Assembly (NCBI RefSeq): GCF_003217235.1
Contig: NZ_QJTF01000004.1
Span: 124,001 to 188,000, forward strand
Reading direction: 5' to 3'
From: Paramesorhizobium leguminum
GTDB taxonomy: Bacteria > Pseudomonadota > Alphaproteobacteria > Rhizobiales > Rhizobiaceae
DNA: 64,000 nucleotides
Position numbers and translations under genes: made by a program. This document shows positions 30,059-39,473 of this stretch, piece after piece (positions within the stretch are counted from its first letter, which is position 1; each line of letters opens with the position of its first letter). Under the pieces are notes generated by a model. The model worked only from the letters and a program-made list of their open reading frames with translations, searched no databases and was not told the DNA's origin.

Positions 30059-30640
30059 ATGCCGCGTCTTTTCACTGCCCTCGAAATTCCGCGCGACGCC
30101 GCGCTCTCGCTTTCGCTTTTACGGGGCGGCCTCATCGGCGCACGCTGGATTGATGTCGAGAACTACCACATAACCTTGCGTTTTTTCGGAGATGTCGAAG
30201 GCCATATGGCCGACGAAATCGCTAATGCGCTCGACCGTATCCGTCGTCCGGAATTTATGCTCAACCTTTCCGGCGTCGGCGCTTTCGGCTCGAAGAAGCC
30301 GCACAGCATATATGCGGGCGTGGCGCCTTCGTCCGATCTCTTCGCGCTTCAGGCGGAGATCGAGCGCATCTGCCAGCGGCTGGGATTATCCGCTGATCCC
30401 CGCAAATTCACGCCGCATGTCACGCTTGCGCGGCTCAAGAACGTCCGCGCCGACGATGTGGCATTCTATCTCTCGTCACGCGGCAATTTCGCCACGGTGC
30501 CGTTCCGTGTTGGGCGCTTCGTGCTGATGTCGTCGCGCGATTCGGTCGGCGGCGGCCCCTATGTCATAGAAGAAGCTTGGCCGCTCCAGTCGCGTCGCCA
30601 GGCGCCTCCCATACATATAAGTGCGCAAAGAACGTTTTGA
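30059..30640 (+). CDS. thpR: RNA 2',3'-cyclic phosphodiesterase (2'-5' RNA ligase family)
   Basis: The 193-aa protein belongs to the 2H phosphoesterase superfamily and opens RNA 2',3'-cyclic phosphates or joins tRNA halves. The two HxT motifs are visible: HITLRFFGDV near residue 38 and HVTLARLKN near residue 120. AGGAGGATGCC precedes the ATG. It is followed by a DUF1232 gene on the same strand. The biological substrate in bacteria is uncertain. Confidence 0.88.
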   Translation: MPRLFTALEIPRDAALSLSLLRGGLIGARWIDVENYHITLRFFGDVEGHMADEIANALDRIRRPEFMLNLSGVGAFGSKKPHSIYAGVAPSSDLFALQAEIERICQRLGLSADPRKFTPHVTLARLKNVRADDVAFYLSSRGNFATVPFRVGRFVLMSSRDSVGGGPYVIEEAWPLQSRRQAPPIHISAQRTF

Positions 30641-30682
30641 CGGCCCGTTCCGCTCCCCTTGCGGGCATGGCTTGGGCATCCC

Positions 30683-31084
30683 ATGTTTGACCCGGATTCG
30701 GAGATGCGCATGATGGACAAGGTCAAGATCGGCGAAATTCTCGCGCCCGGCAGCGAAAAAACGCAAAGGCGGCGGGAAAAACGAGTGCGCGCCCTGTTCT
30801 GGAAAACGGTGCGCAAGGCCGCTCGCTACATCCCCTTCATGGAGGATGTGGTCGCCGCCTATTATTGCGCGCTCGATCCCCACACGCCCCGGCGTGTGCG
30901 GGTCACGCTTATGGCTGCGCTTGCCTATTTCGTGCTGCCGCTCGATTTCATTCCCGACTTTCTGCTGCCCTTCGGCTTCACGGACGATATCGCGGTGCTG
31001 ATGACGGCGCTGCGAGCGGTGCGATCGCACATCACGCCTGCACACCGCGAGGCCGCCCGCAAGGCGCTTGCGAAACTGGACTGA
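30683..31084 (+). CDS. DUF1232 (YkvA-like) membrane protein
   Basis: The product has 133 aa from the ATG at 30683; ATGs at 30704, 30710 and 30713 are also possible, and GGAG suits the later ones. A basic N-terminal region is followed by the DUF1232 core, YCALDPHTPRRVRV then FVLPLDFIPDFLLPFGFTDD, which gives one or two membrane helices. The function is unknown. It follows thpR closely and may share its transcript. Confidence 0.75.
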   Translation: MFDPDSEMRMMDKVKIGEILAPGSEKTQRRREKRVRALFWKTVRKAARYIPFMEDVVAAYYCALDPHTPRRVRVTLMAALAYFVLPLDFIPDFLLPFGFTDDIAVLMTALRAVRSHITPAHREAARKALAKLD

Positions 31085-31402
31085 TTCGTCCCTTAACCGA
31101 TGGGTAAGCATAGGTGGATGCTTGTCCGCTGGATCGCTTCGGCGGATCACATTCTCGCCTTTGTTTTGGATGAAATCCGAGGTTCCACAACACCGCTTCA
31201 GGGGCTTTGAGCTTTTTCATTCAGAAAAGCATGGCGCATCCGCAAAACTTCACCGTTTCGTAACCCAGATTAAGTCAAATTAAGAGGGAATTGGAGCGGG
31301 ATAGGCGCGGGGGAATCGCGACGGCCATCCCGATCTCGGGCCGGAATTCGTGCTAGAGTTCAGGCCAAGGTATGAAGCAAACGAAAGAAAACCGGTAGGA
31401 AC
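31085..31402. other. Intergenic region, no feature recognised
   Basis: These 318 bases before the IalB-family gene hold no supported ORF, RNA or clear promoter. They presumably contain the IalB-family promoter. Confidence 0.4.
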
Positions 31403-31906
31403 ATGCTTGGAAAATCGATCGTCGCGGCTTCTGTGTTCATGATGGGGATGGCGGGTGTGGCACTCGCGCAAACCCCGAGCCAGATCAGCCAGTTCAACGC
31501 GTGGGGCGCTTATAGCTACCAGTCGGCCAACGGCAAGGTCTGCTACGTCCTTTCGGTGCCGACCCAGAAGACGCCTGCCAGCGTCGATCATGGCGACAAT
31601 TTCTTCCTGGTGAGCCAGAAGCCCGGCCAGAATGTCTCGTTCGAACCGCAGTTCATGGCGGGCTATGAGCTGCAGGCCAATTCCAAGGCGATCGTGACCG
31701 TGGGCAAACGCAGCTTCACCATGTTCGTCAACGGCAAGTCCGGCTGGATGGAGAACGCGGCGGAAGAGCCGCAACTGATAGCCGCCATGCGCGGCGCCGC
31801 GGACATGTCGGTGAAGGCCGTCTCCAAGCGCGGCACCGCCACGAGCTATACCTATTCGCTGAAAGGCATTTCGGCGGCGCTTGCGGCAATTCAGAAGTGT
31901 AAGTAG
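31403..31906 (+). CDS. Invasion-associated locus B (IalB) family protein
   Basis: The 167-aa secreted protein has a signal peptide at residues 1-22 (ending ALA), then a beta-rich domain with WGAYSY near the start. A conserved pair of cysteines, in KVCYVLS and at the very end in IQKC, probably forms a disulfide. This is the IalB family, named for a Bartonella protein linked to erythrocyte invasion. In other alphaproteobacteria it is common and has no proven invasive function. GGAACATG at the start gives an acceptable ribosome site. It is a single gene with its own terminator. Confidence 0.8.
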   Translation: MLGKSIVAASVFMMGMAGVALAQTPSQISQFNAWGAYSYQSANGKVCYVLSVPTQKTPASVDHGDNFFLVSQKPGQNVSFEPQFMAGYELQANSKAIVTVGKRSFTMFVNGKSGWMENAAEEPQLIAAMRGAADMSVKAVSKRGTATSYTYSLKGISAALAAIQKCK

Positions 31907-31928
31907 GCTATTGCTTATAGAAATGAGG

Positions 31929-31957
31929 AAGGCTGGAGGAAACTCCAGCCTTTTTGC
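31929..31957 (+). terminator. Terminator after the IalB-family gene
   Basis: AAGGCTGGAG and CTCCAGCCTT form a perfect stem, followed by TTTTGC, 23 bases after the stop. Confidence 0.92.
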
Positions 31958-31969
31958 TTTGCAGGCTCT

Positions 31970-32116
31970 CCCTTTCCCTCCCCCTTGCGGGGAGGGTGGC
32001 CCGTAGGGTCGGGTGGGGGTGGTGACGATTGTGCTCCAACGGGCGGTCACAGCGCGCTGCCTTCACCACCCCCATCCGCCCGCTCCGCGGGCACCTTCCC
32101 CGCAAGGGGGAAGGAG
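31970..32116. repeat. Palindromic element family C, copy 1
   Basis: The roughly 147-base element has outer arms CCCTCCCCCTTGCGGGGA and, in the other half, CCCCGCAAGGGGGAAGG. Between them are GGTGGGGGTGGTGACG and CACCACCCCCATCCGCC, so it folds back almost completely. A second copy with the same order and few changes lies at 48268-48411. Confidence 0.88.
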
Positions 32117-32254
32117 AGCGCTGGGGTGACGCCCAGCCCTTTCCATGCTATGAGCCGCCCGAAATGCGCCTTGCGACTGGCGCAGCGATGGGCGAAGCCC
32201 CATATTATCCCGAAATTCCTTGAATGTTGAAAACCCCAAGTTCCTGAAAAGCCG

Positions 32255-33493
32255 ATGTCCATTTCGTTTGACTTGACCATTCCATCCGCGCGTGACGCGC
32301 TTGCCCAGGCCGCTCGCGCGAACCTGACGCCGAAGCCGTCGCTTGTCGGCCTGACGCGCGCCGAGATGGGCGAGGCGCTGGCCGGCATCGGCGTGCCGGA
32401 GCGGCAGGTCAAGATGCGCGTCGCGCAATTGTGGCACTGGCTCTATGTGCGCGGCGTGGCGGATTTCGCCGACATGCTCAACATCTCCAAGGATATGCGG
32501 TCGCTTTTGGCGCAGCATTTCTCCATCGGACGTCCGGAAATCGTCGACGAGCAGATTTCCAATGACGGCACCCGCAAATGGCTGTTCCGGTTTCCCCCGC
32601 GCGGCGCCGGTAGGCCGGTCGAGATCGAAACCGTCTACATCCCCGAGGAAGGGCGCGGCACGCTCTGCATATCGAGCCAGGTCGGCTGCACACTCACCTG
32701 CTCCTTCTGTCACACCGGCACGCAGAAGCTGGTGCGCAACCTGACGGCGGAGGAAATCCTAGGCCAGCTCATGGCCGCGCGCGATCGTCTCGGCGATTTT
32801 CCGGATCAGAACACGCCGGACGGCGCGATGGTGCCCGCCGATGGCCGCAAGGTGACGAACATCGTCATGATGGGCATGGGCGAGCCGCTCTATAATTTCG
32901 AGGAAGTGAAGAAGGCGCTGCTCATCGCCTCCGATGGCGACGGTCTCTCGCTCTCAAAGCGCCGCATCACGCTGTCAACCTCGGGCGTTGTGCCGGAGAT
33001 TTACCGCACCGGCGAGGAAATCGGCGTCATGCTGGCGATTTCGCTCCATGCGGTGCGCGACGATCTGCGCGACATGCTGGTGCCGATCAACAAGAAATAT
33101 CCGCTCAAGGAACTTATCGCCGCCTGCCGCGCCTATCCCGGCCTTTCCAACGCCCGGCGCATCACCTTCGAATATGTGATGTTGAAGGACGTCAACGACA
33201 GCCTCGATGATGCCAAGGAACTGGTGCGGTTGCTCAAGGGCATTCCGGCCAAGATCAACCTGATCCCGTTCAATCCCTGGCCGGGCACGAATTATCAGTG
33301 CTCCGACTGGGAGCAGATCGAGCGCTTCGCCGATTATGTCAACAATGCCGGCTATGCTTCGCCGATCCGCACGCCGCGCGGGCGCGACATCCTCGCCGCC
33401 TGCGGCCAGCTGAAATCGGAATCCGAACGCATGCGCAAGACGGATCGCCTCGCGCTTGAGGCCATGATGATTGCGGGGCACGGCGAGGATTGA
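32255..33493 (+). CDS. rlmN: Dual-specificity 23S rRNA/tRNA adenine-C2 methyltransferase RlmN
   Basis: RlmN is a radical-SAM enzyme that methylates C2 of A2503 in 23S rRNA and A37 in some tRNAs. The 412-aa protein carries the cluster motif C145-x3-C149-x2-C152 ([12 protein letters not shown]) and the resolving cysteine C383 in AACGQLKSE near the C-terminus. [10 protein letters not shown] (SAM region) is present. It ends MIAGHGED. A damaged copy of its 3' end lies 560 bases downstream. Confidence 0.95.
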   Translation: MSISFDLTIPSARDALAQAARANLTPKPSLVGLTRAEMGEALAGIGVPERQVKMRVAQLWHWLYVRGVADFADMLNISKDMRSLLAQHFSIGRPEIVDEQISNDGTRKWLFRFPPRGAGRPVEIETVYIPEEGRGTLCISSQVGCTLTCSFCHTGTQKLVRNLTAEEILGQLMAARDRLGDFPDQNTPDGAMVPADGRKVTNIVMMGMGEPLYNFEEVKKALLIASDGDGLSLSKRRITLSTSGVVPEIYRTGEEIGVMLAISLHAVRDDLRDMLVPINKKYPLKELIAACRAYPGLSNARRITFEYVMLKDVNDSLDDAKELVRLLKGIPAKINLIPFNPWPGTNYQCSDWEQIERFADYVNNAGYASPIRTPRGRDILAACGQLKSESERMRKTDRLALEAMMIAGHGED

Positions 33494-33590
33494 GCAAGTC
33501 CAGGAAAAGTGTGCAGCACCTACGCGGGACAAACAGTCCACTGGACTGTTTGTTGATCCCGCTCCGATCCGTCCGGACTTGCGGCTAAAA
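33494..33590. repeat. Palindromic element family B, long variant
   Basis: It starts GCAAGTCCAGGAAAAGTGTG and ends GTCCGGACTTGCGGCTAAAA, the ends being mutually complementary at CAAGTCC/GGACTTG. The centre adds a perfect inner hairpin, CAAACAGTCCA / TGGACTGTTTG (33530-33552). It fills the gap between the rlmN stop and the next gene. Related copies lie at 43451-43530 and 43532-43587. Confidence 0.85.
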
Positions 33591-33591
33591 G

Positions 33592-34038
33592 ATGAGCGAC
33601 TTTTTTTACCTGATCTGGCGCTTCATTCTGGCATCGATGGGCTGGCTGGCGGCGGTGATCGCCGCCGCCGTTGTCCTGACGACACTGCTCTTCGCCGCAG
33701 GCAACCACGGCCCAGCCGATCAGGGCGCCGTGGAAACCATTTTGCAAGTCAGCCTCGCGACCACGCCGTTTACGGTTTTTTACGTGGCGACCGGAACCTT
33801 CATTCCTTCGCTTTTCATCATCGTATGGGCGGAATTCGCCTCTCGCCGGGACTGGCTGTTCTATAGCCTCGCCGGGCTGCTGATGGGCGTGGGCATTGTC
33901 GGCTACCAGCTTTTTTACAATGCGCAGGCCGGGTCTTCGGACTATGTCCTTTTCTCTGCCACGGCAGCAGCAGCCGGCATCATCGCCGGCTCGGTCTATT
34001 GGTTGATCGCGGGGCGGTCCGCTGGGCCGAGGCGCTGA
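33592..34038 (+). CDS. Four-helix membrane protein of unknown function, paralogue 1
   Basis: I do not recognise a named family. The 148-aa product has four predicted membrane helices (about 5-38, 55-82, 88-110 and 117-141) and a short basic C-terminus, GRSAGPRR. It shares the patterns FYLIWRFILA, STFIP-like (GTFIPSLFIIVWAE) and GSVYWLIAGRSAG with the next gene, so the two are tandem duplicates. It directly follows rlmN, separated only by a palindromic element. No catalytic or ligand motif is visible. Confidence 0.7.
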   Translation: MSDFFYLIWRFILASMGWLAAVIAAAVVLTTLLFAAGNHGPADQGAVETILQVSLATTPFTVFYVATGTFIPSLFIIVWAEFASRRDWLFYSLAGLLMGVGIVGYQLFYNAQAGSSDYVLFSATAAAAGIIAGSVYWLIAGRSAGPRR

Positions 34039-34050
34039 CTAATCGTCATC

Positions 34051-34197
34051 GCAATGCCGGGAAACGCCGGCGAACGGCTGATGGCGCTAAACTCTTGGCC
34101 CGGCACGGATAATCCATTCTGCAGTTTGGAACAAATTGAACGCTTCGCCTGTTATATCATGATGCCGGCTATGGTCGCAGGGCATGGTGAACAATGA
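34051..34197 (+). pseudogene. Decayed rlmN 3'-end fragment
   Basis: In one continuous frame this stretch reads LNSWPGTD, then SLEQIERFACYI, then MVAGHGEQ and a stop. These match RlmN residues [20 protein letters not shown] and MIAGHGED. About 39 codons between the last two blocks are missing, including the catalytic C383. The few codons upstream (AMPGN) also match RlmN GIPAK. The fragment ends in a TGA that overlaps the next ATG. It is the footprint of a tandem duplication of the rlmN end plus the downstream membrane gene. Confidence 0.88.
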
Positions 34198-34637
34198 ATA
34201 GCGTGTTCTATTATCTCTGGCGCTTCATTCTGGCCTTGACCGGGTGGCTGGTATCGGTGATCGTTGCCGCCTGTATCATGGCCGTGCTGCTCCCCTTCGG
34301 CAATCGCGAACTCGCCAATCTGACCGCCATGGAAAAAATATCGAGTACCGGCCTCGAAGGTTTTCAGGCTCTGATTTTTTATGTCGGGGTCTCGACCTTC
34401 ATTCCTGCCCTTTGGGTCATCGTGTGGGCAGAGTCCACGGCTCGCCGGGGCTGGCTGTTCCATAGCTTCACCGGCCTGCTGGTGGGAATGTACGTCGTCA
34501 GTTTTGGTCTCTTCATGCATATGCAGTCCGGACCCTGGAGCTATCCTTTCATTACCGCTGCAATAGCAGTGGCGGGCATCGTCGCCGGGTCCATCTATTG
34601 GCTGATCGCGGGGCGCTCCGCCGGGCGCAGACGCTAG
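34194..34637 (+). CDS. Four-helix membrane protein of unknown function, paralogue 2
   Basis: The 147-aa product is a diverged tandem copy of the gene at 33592. It begins FYYLWRFILALTGWL, contains STFIPALWVIVWAE and ends GSIYWLIAGRSAGRRR, with the same four-helix layout. Its ATG overlaps the stop of the rlmN remnant (ATGA). That probably reflects the ancestral rlmN-membrane gene junction before element B separated the other copy. The function is unknown. Confidence 0.72.
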   Translation: MNSVFYYLWRFILALTGWLVSVIVAACIMAVLLPFGNRELANLTAMEKISSTGLEGFQALIFYVGVSTFIPALWVIVWAESTARRGWLFHSFTGLLVGMYVVSFGLFMHMQSGPWSYPFITAAIAVAGIVAGSIYWLIAGRSAGRRR

Positions 34638-34640
34638 ACC

Positions 34641-35300
34641 TCATTTCGCCTGCGTTAGCAAAATTTTGCATGCAAAAGCCGAGAAGACGCCGGCGAACAG
34701 CCAGTCGGTGATCCGCGTCACGGTCGGGTTCTTTTTCAGCAAGCCGGCGAATTTGTCGGCTGCGAGGATCATCGGAATGACGAAGGGCAGCGACAGCGGG
34801 ATGAAGGACAGCCCAAGGAAGAACAGCTTTCCGGGCGCGTGCGGGTCGCTGGCCGAGACGAATTGCGGCAGGAAGGTCATGAAGAACAGAATGATCTTCG
34901 GATTGAGCAGATCGATGCCGAGCCCGGTCAACCAATTCTGGAAGAGACTCTGCGAGCCTCCGCCTGTCTTTTCGGGCGAGAAGGCCGAGCCGTTGCGGAT
35001 CGCCTGGATGGCGAGCCAGATGAGATAACCGGCGCCGACGATCTTTAGCACGAAGAAGGCCTTCGGCGAGGCGACGATCAGCGCGGAGAGACCAAGCGCG
35101 ACCATTGAGGTATGAATGGCGATACCGGTGCTGGTGCCGGCAAGACAGGCGAGGGCCGCCGCGCGCCCTTGCGCCAGTGCCCGCCCGACGAAGAGCGTCA
35201 TATCCGGCCCCGGCGTGATCGTCAGGATAACGGATGCGATGGCGAACTGGACGAGGACAGGCCAATCGGGAACAAAAGGCAAATTTGTCAGGAAAGACAT
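34641..35300 (-). CDS. LysE/RhtB family amino acid exporter
   Basis: The 219-aa inner membrane protein has about six helices and the family motif ITPGPDMTLFVGRAL near the N-terminus. Members export amino acids such as lysine, threonine or homoserine lactone. The start is the ATG whose complement is 35298-35300; the much longer open frame upstream would read antisense through the next gene and is not used. The substrate cannot be assigned. It is convergent with the membrane paralogue and divergent from a monooxygenase gene. Confidence 0.85.
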   Translation of the reverse strand: MSFLTNLPFVPDWPVLVQFAIASVILTITPGPDMTLFVGRALAQGRAAALACLAGTSTGIAIHTSMVALGLSALIVASPKAFFVLKIVGAGYLIWLAIQAIRNGSAFSPEKTGGGSQSLFQNWLTGLGIDLLNPKIILFFMTFLPQFVSASDPHAPGKLFFLGLSFIPLSLPFVIPMILAADKFAGLLKKNPTVTRITDWLFAGVFSAFACKILLTQAK

Positions 35301-35363
35301 TGATTGCGCTCCAAAGGAATGCAGCATGCTAAATGACTTCATAACCAAAAGGAACGGGATAAA

Positions 35364-35663
35364 ATGCTGCTCATCGTTGGAACCGTCCGCTTGCCGCCGG
35401 AAAACCTGGCACTTGCGCGCGAGGTCATGCAGGGCATGATTCTGGCAAGCCGGGCAGAAGACGGCTGCGTTGAATATTGCTACGCTGAAGACCTTCTGGA
35501 ACCGGGCCTCATCCATGTGAAGGAGATGTGGCGCGACCGGATATCGCTGGACCGGCATTTCGCCTCCGCCCATATATCCGACTGGCGCGCCACATGGCCT
35601 CGGCTCGGCATCGGCGACCGCAATCTCCGGCTTTATGAAGTCGGCGAACCGCAAGCGGTATGA
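35364..35663 (+). CDS. Antibiotic biosynthesis monooxygenase (ABM) domain protein
   Basis: The 99-aa protein is a single ferredoxin-like ABM domain. Typical features are MLLIVGTVRLPPE (first strand), SRAEDGCVEYCYAEDLLEPGLIHVKEMW and FASAHISDW with the family His. Members are cofactor-independent oxygenases of quinones or act in heme or autoinducer handling; most small ones are uncharacterised. It lies between the divergent LysE gene and argG, with about 77 bases to argG. Confidence 0.78.
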   Translation: MLLIVGTVRLPPENLALAREVMQGMILASRAEDGCVEYCYAEDLLEPGLIHVKEMWRDRISLDRHFASAHISDWRATWPRLGIGDRNLRLYEVGEPQAV

Positions 35664-35740
35664 CCCTTCAGCTTGTGCTTGCTTGTGCCTAGCTGATAAA
35701 AGACCTGCCGAACTCTCATGGCATCATACGGACAAAGAAC

Positions 35741-36961
<1,221 letters not shown>

Positions 36962-36982
36962 TCAGGCTGATATCGCAAACAA

Positions 36983-37016
36983 GAAGCCTCCCTTTTCGCG
37001 AAGGGAGGCTTTTTAG
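36983..37016 (+). terminator. Terminator after argG
   Basis: AAGCCTCCCTT and AAGGGAGGCTT form a perfect stem around TTCGCG, followed by TTTT. Confidence 0.93.
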
Positions 37017-37126
37017 GTTTCGACTGCAATTTTTCACGTCGAGGTGCAAGGTCGGCACCCGAACGCCAGTGGACGCTGAGCATCGGCTTTTCCGGCTTGA
37101 CTCTTCCTTCACGCGATTCAATACTA

Positions 37127-37141
37127 GAACAAATGTAGAAC
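37127..37141 (+). promoter_or_regulatory. LexA (SOS) box upstream of imuA
   Basis: GAAC-N7-GAAC (GAAC AAATGTA GAAC) is a perfect match, in reverse orientation, to the alphaproteobacterial LexA site GTTC-N7-GTTC. It ends 19 bases before the imuA start, so LexA would block this promoter until DNA damage. Confidence 0.88.
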
Positions 37142-37160
37142 AATCATAGAGGTTGGTATT

Positions 37161-37997
37161 GTGAGCACCGTCGATCTTTCGGCGTTGCGGCGCGCTGTTG
37201 CGGCTATTGATGGCAAGGATGCTCAAGGGGATGATTCCCGCCGTTCCGTCTTCACCCTGGGGGTTGATGAGGCGGATCGGGTATTCGCCGGAGGGCTGCG
37301 GCGAGGCGCGCTGCACGAGATATTCGCGGCGCAGGCAGGCGATGCGGGCGCAGCGATGGGGTTCGCTCTCGCCCTTGCATTGCGGGCCTCGGATGGCGAG
37401 CGCCCGGTCGTCTGGCTGGAGGAAGATGTCGTGGGACGCGAAAGCGGCGGTATCTATCCGCCGGGCCTCGCCGCGCTGGGCTTCGACCCCCAGCGGCTTC
37501 TGGTCGTGCGCTGTCCGTCGGCGAAGGATGTGCTGCGGGGCGCTTCCGATGCGCTGGAGGTTGCGGGCATCGGCGCCGTGGTAATCGCGCCATGGGGGGC
37601 GCCGAAATGCCTCGATCTGACGGCTTCGCGGCGTTTGCAGCTGGCCGCGCGGGAAGGGGATGTGCCGGCATTTTTGTTGATGCAGGACAATACACCCGGC
37701 GGCAGCGCCGCATTGGCGCGCTGGCGGATCGCCGCCGCGCCATCGCAATCAAGCGGTGGATGGGCAAGCGGTGGATGGGCAAGTGGTGGATGGGCAAGTG
37801 GCATAGGGACGCCGGGCGCGCCGGCTTTCGACGTCACGCTTTTGCGCAACCGCCAAGGTGCGACAGGACATTGGATCATGGAATGGAATATCGATGAAAA
37901 CATCTTCAAACCCGTCGAGACATTTTCTGGCGCTATGGTTCCCGTACCTTTCCACCGACCGGCTGCAGCGCGAAAATCCGCAGGGCAGGGCCGTTGA
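37161..37997 (+). CDS. imuA: SOS mutagenesis accessory protein ImuA
   Basis: ImuA is a RecA-like accessory protein of the ImuA-ImuB-DnaE2 translesion mutasome. The 278-aa protein has the family pattern FTLGVDEADRVFAGGLRRGALHEI near 30-55, a degenerate ATPase fold, and WLEEDVVGRESGGIYPPGLAALG around 92-115. Residues about 198-212 are a three-unit SGGWA repeat coded by a 15-bp tandem repeat. GTG is the start. The gene overlaps imuB by about 100 bases and sits behind a LexA box. Confidence 0.88.
   Translation: MSTVDLSALRRAVAAIDGKDAQGDDSRRSVFTLGVDEADRVFAGGLRRGALHEIFAAQAGDAGAAMGFALALALRASDGERPVVWLEEDVVGRESGGIYPPGLAALGFDPQRLLVVRCPSAKDVLRGASDALEVAGIGAVVIAPWGAPKCLDLTASRRLQLAAREGDVPAFLLMQDNTPGGSAALARWRIAAAPSQSSGGWASGGWASGGWASGIGTPGAPAFDVTLLRNRQGATGHWIMEWNIDENIFKPVETFSGAMVPVPFHRPAAARKSAGQGR
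37752..37796 (+). repeat. 15-bp tandem repeat inside imuA
   Basis: Three units of AG(C/T)GGTGGATGGGCA lie at 37752-37766, 37767-37781 and 37782-37796. They encode SGGWA three times. The 15-base unit keeps the frame, so copy number can vary without breaking the gene. Confidence 0.93.
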
Positions 37998-39465
37998 TGC
38001 GCCGCTCATCGTTGTCGACCGGATCGCCAATGCTCTGCGGCTGACGGCGGTCGATAGCCATGCCGCTGCCGCCGGTCTTCGGATCGGCATGGCGTTGACG
38101 GATGCGCGCGCCCTGTTCCAGAATCTGGAGGTTGCCACCGCCGCGCCCGCCGAGGATCAGCGGCTTCTGGGTCAGCTGGCCGACTGGTGCCACCGCTATT
38201 CGCCGCTTGTCGCCTTCGATCCGCCGCATGGCATCGTGCTGGATGTCACCGGCTGCGACCATCTCTTCGGCGGGCTGGAAGCCATGCTGCGGGATGTGGT
38301 AACGCGCTTGCGCAAGTACGGTTTCGCGGTCAAGGCCGCCATCTCAGGCAATGCCGCCGCCGCCCGCGCGCTTGCCCGGTTTTCGCGGGGCGGTGTTTTT
38401 TCCGATGTTGGCGATGACAGCATATTGCGCCTGCCGCTGGTCGCCCTGGAGATTGAGGAGACCAGCCTTGTCGGCTTGAAGCGGGCAGGTTTGCGTGAGC
38501 TTGGCGATGTCGCGGCTCTCCCGCGCGCTGCGCTGACAGCACGTTTCGGCGAGGCCGTGGTGAACCGGCTCGACGCGCTTTTCGGCCGCGCCGCCAGGCC
38601 TGTCTCGCCGCTCCGCATGGTTCCGGTCAGCACTGCCCAGCGGCGAATGGCGGAACCGCTGATCGCCATGGAGGCGGTCGAGATGCTGCTCCGGCAATTG
38701 GGCGATGAATTGTTTTCCTCGCTTGAAGAGCGCGGCGAAGGCGCGCGCGAGATAGAAGCGGCCTTCTTCCGCGTCGACGGTCAGGTGCGCCGCATTGCCG
38801 TTCAGGCCGGGCGTCCGCTTGTCGAGACCGCGCCGTTCTTTCGCCTGATCGGGGAGCGGCTTTCCGCGCTCTCCGAGCCGCTCGACGCGGGCTATGGTTT
38901 CGATGCGGTGCAATTGGCGGCGCTTCGCGTGGAACGCGTCGTCCACAGGCAGACGAGCCTCGATGTCAGGCGTGAAACGGCATCCGGTATCGGTGCGCTG
39001 GTCGACCGGCTTTCGGCCCGTCTCGGCCCCGCACGGGTTCAGCGTTCCTTGGCCGTCGATTCGCATATTCCCGAACGGGCCTTCTCGATGATGCCGGCCA
39101 TCCACCAGACAGCGGATGAAGCGCTGGCGCGACCGAGATTCGCGTCCGATGGGTACCGCACGGTCGGCGATCCGCCGGCGCGTCCCATTCGCCTGTTTCA
39201 GCCGCCGCAGCGCATTGAAGCCGTGGCGGGGTTACCTGACGGGCCGCCCATGCAGTTCCGCTGGCGGCGCGTCCTGCATGAGGTTGCGCTTGCCGAGGGG
39301 CCGGAGCGGATCGCGCCGGAATGGTGGCGCGATAATCTGGATGCCAGGGCGCGCGATTATTATCGCATAGAGGACAATGCCGGACGCCGGTTCTGGATCT
39401 TCCGCGAGGGGCTTTATGGCCGCGATCATGCGCCCCAATGGTTCCTCCACGGGCTTTTTGCGTGA
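37894..39465 (+). CDS. imuB: Y-family DNA polymerase-like protein ImuB
   Basis: ImuB is a catalytically degenerate Y-family polymerase homologue that binds the beta clamp and organises the SOS translesion complex. The 523-aa protein has an N-terminal FLALWFPYLSTDRLQRE motif, where active Y polymerases have the metal-binding DxD; those acidic residues are missing here. VAFDPPHGIVLDVTGCDHLFGG follows near 115-137, with helix-hairpin-helix and little-finger regions after it. The ATG at 37894 lies inside imuA. The next gene is dnaE2. Confidence 0.9.
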   Translation: MKTSSNPSRHFLALWFPYLSTDRLQRENPQGRAVDAPLIVVDRIANALRLTAVDSHAAAAGLRIGMALTDARALFQNLEVATAAPAEDQRLLGQLADWCHRYSPLVAFDPPHGIVLDVTGCDHLFGGLEAMLRDVVTRLRKYGFAVKAAISGNAAAARALARFSRGGVFSDVGDDSILRLPLVALEIEETSLVGLKRAGLRELGDVAALPRAALTARFGEAVVNRLDALFGRAARPVSPLRMVPVSTAQRRMAEPLIAMEAVEMLLRQLGDELFSSLEERGEGAREIEAAFFRVDGQVRRIAVQAGRPLVETAPFFRLIGERLSALSEPLDAGYGFDAVQLAALRVERVVHRQTSLDVRRETASGIGALVDRLSARLGPARVQRSLAVDSHIPERAFSMMPAIHQTADEALARPRFASDGYRTVGDPPARPIRLFQPPQRIEAVAGLPDGPPMQFRWRRVLHEVALAEGPERIAPEWWRDNLDARARDYYRIEDNAGRRFWIFREGLYGRDHAPQWFLHGLFA

Positions 39466-39473
39466 GACGGGCC

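Noticed and set aside
31970-32116. The family C element as a possible small RNA gene
   Set aside because: A second near-identical copy inside the frc operon and the fully self-complementary layout fit a dispersed repeat better; no promoter is visible.
35301-35654. An N-terminal extension of the LysE exporter to 337 aa
   Set aside because: The extra residues read antisense through the monooxygenase gene and the family starts at the ATG near 35300.
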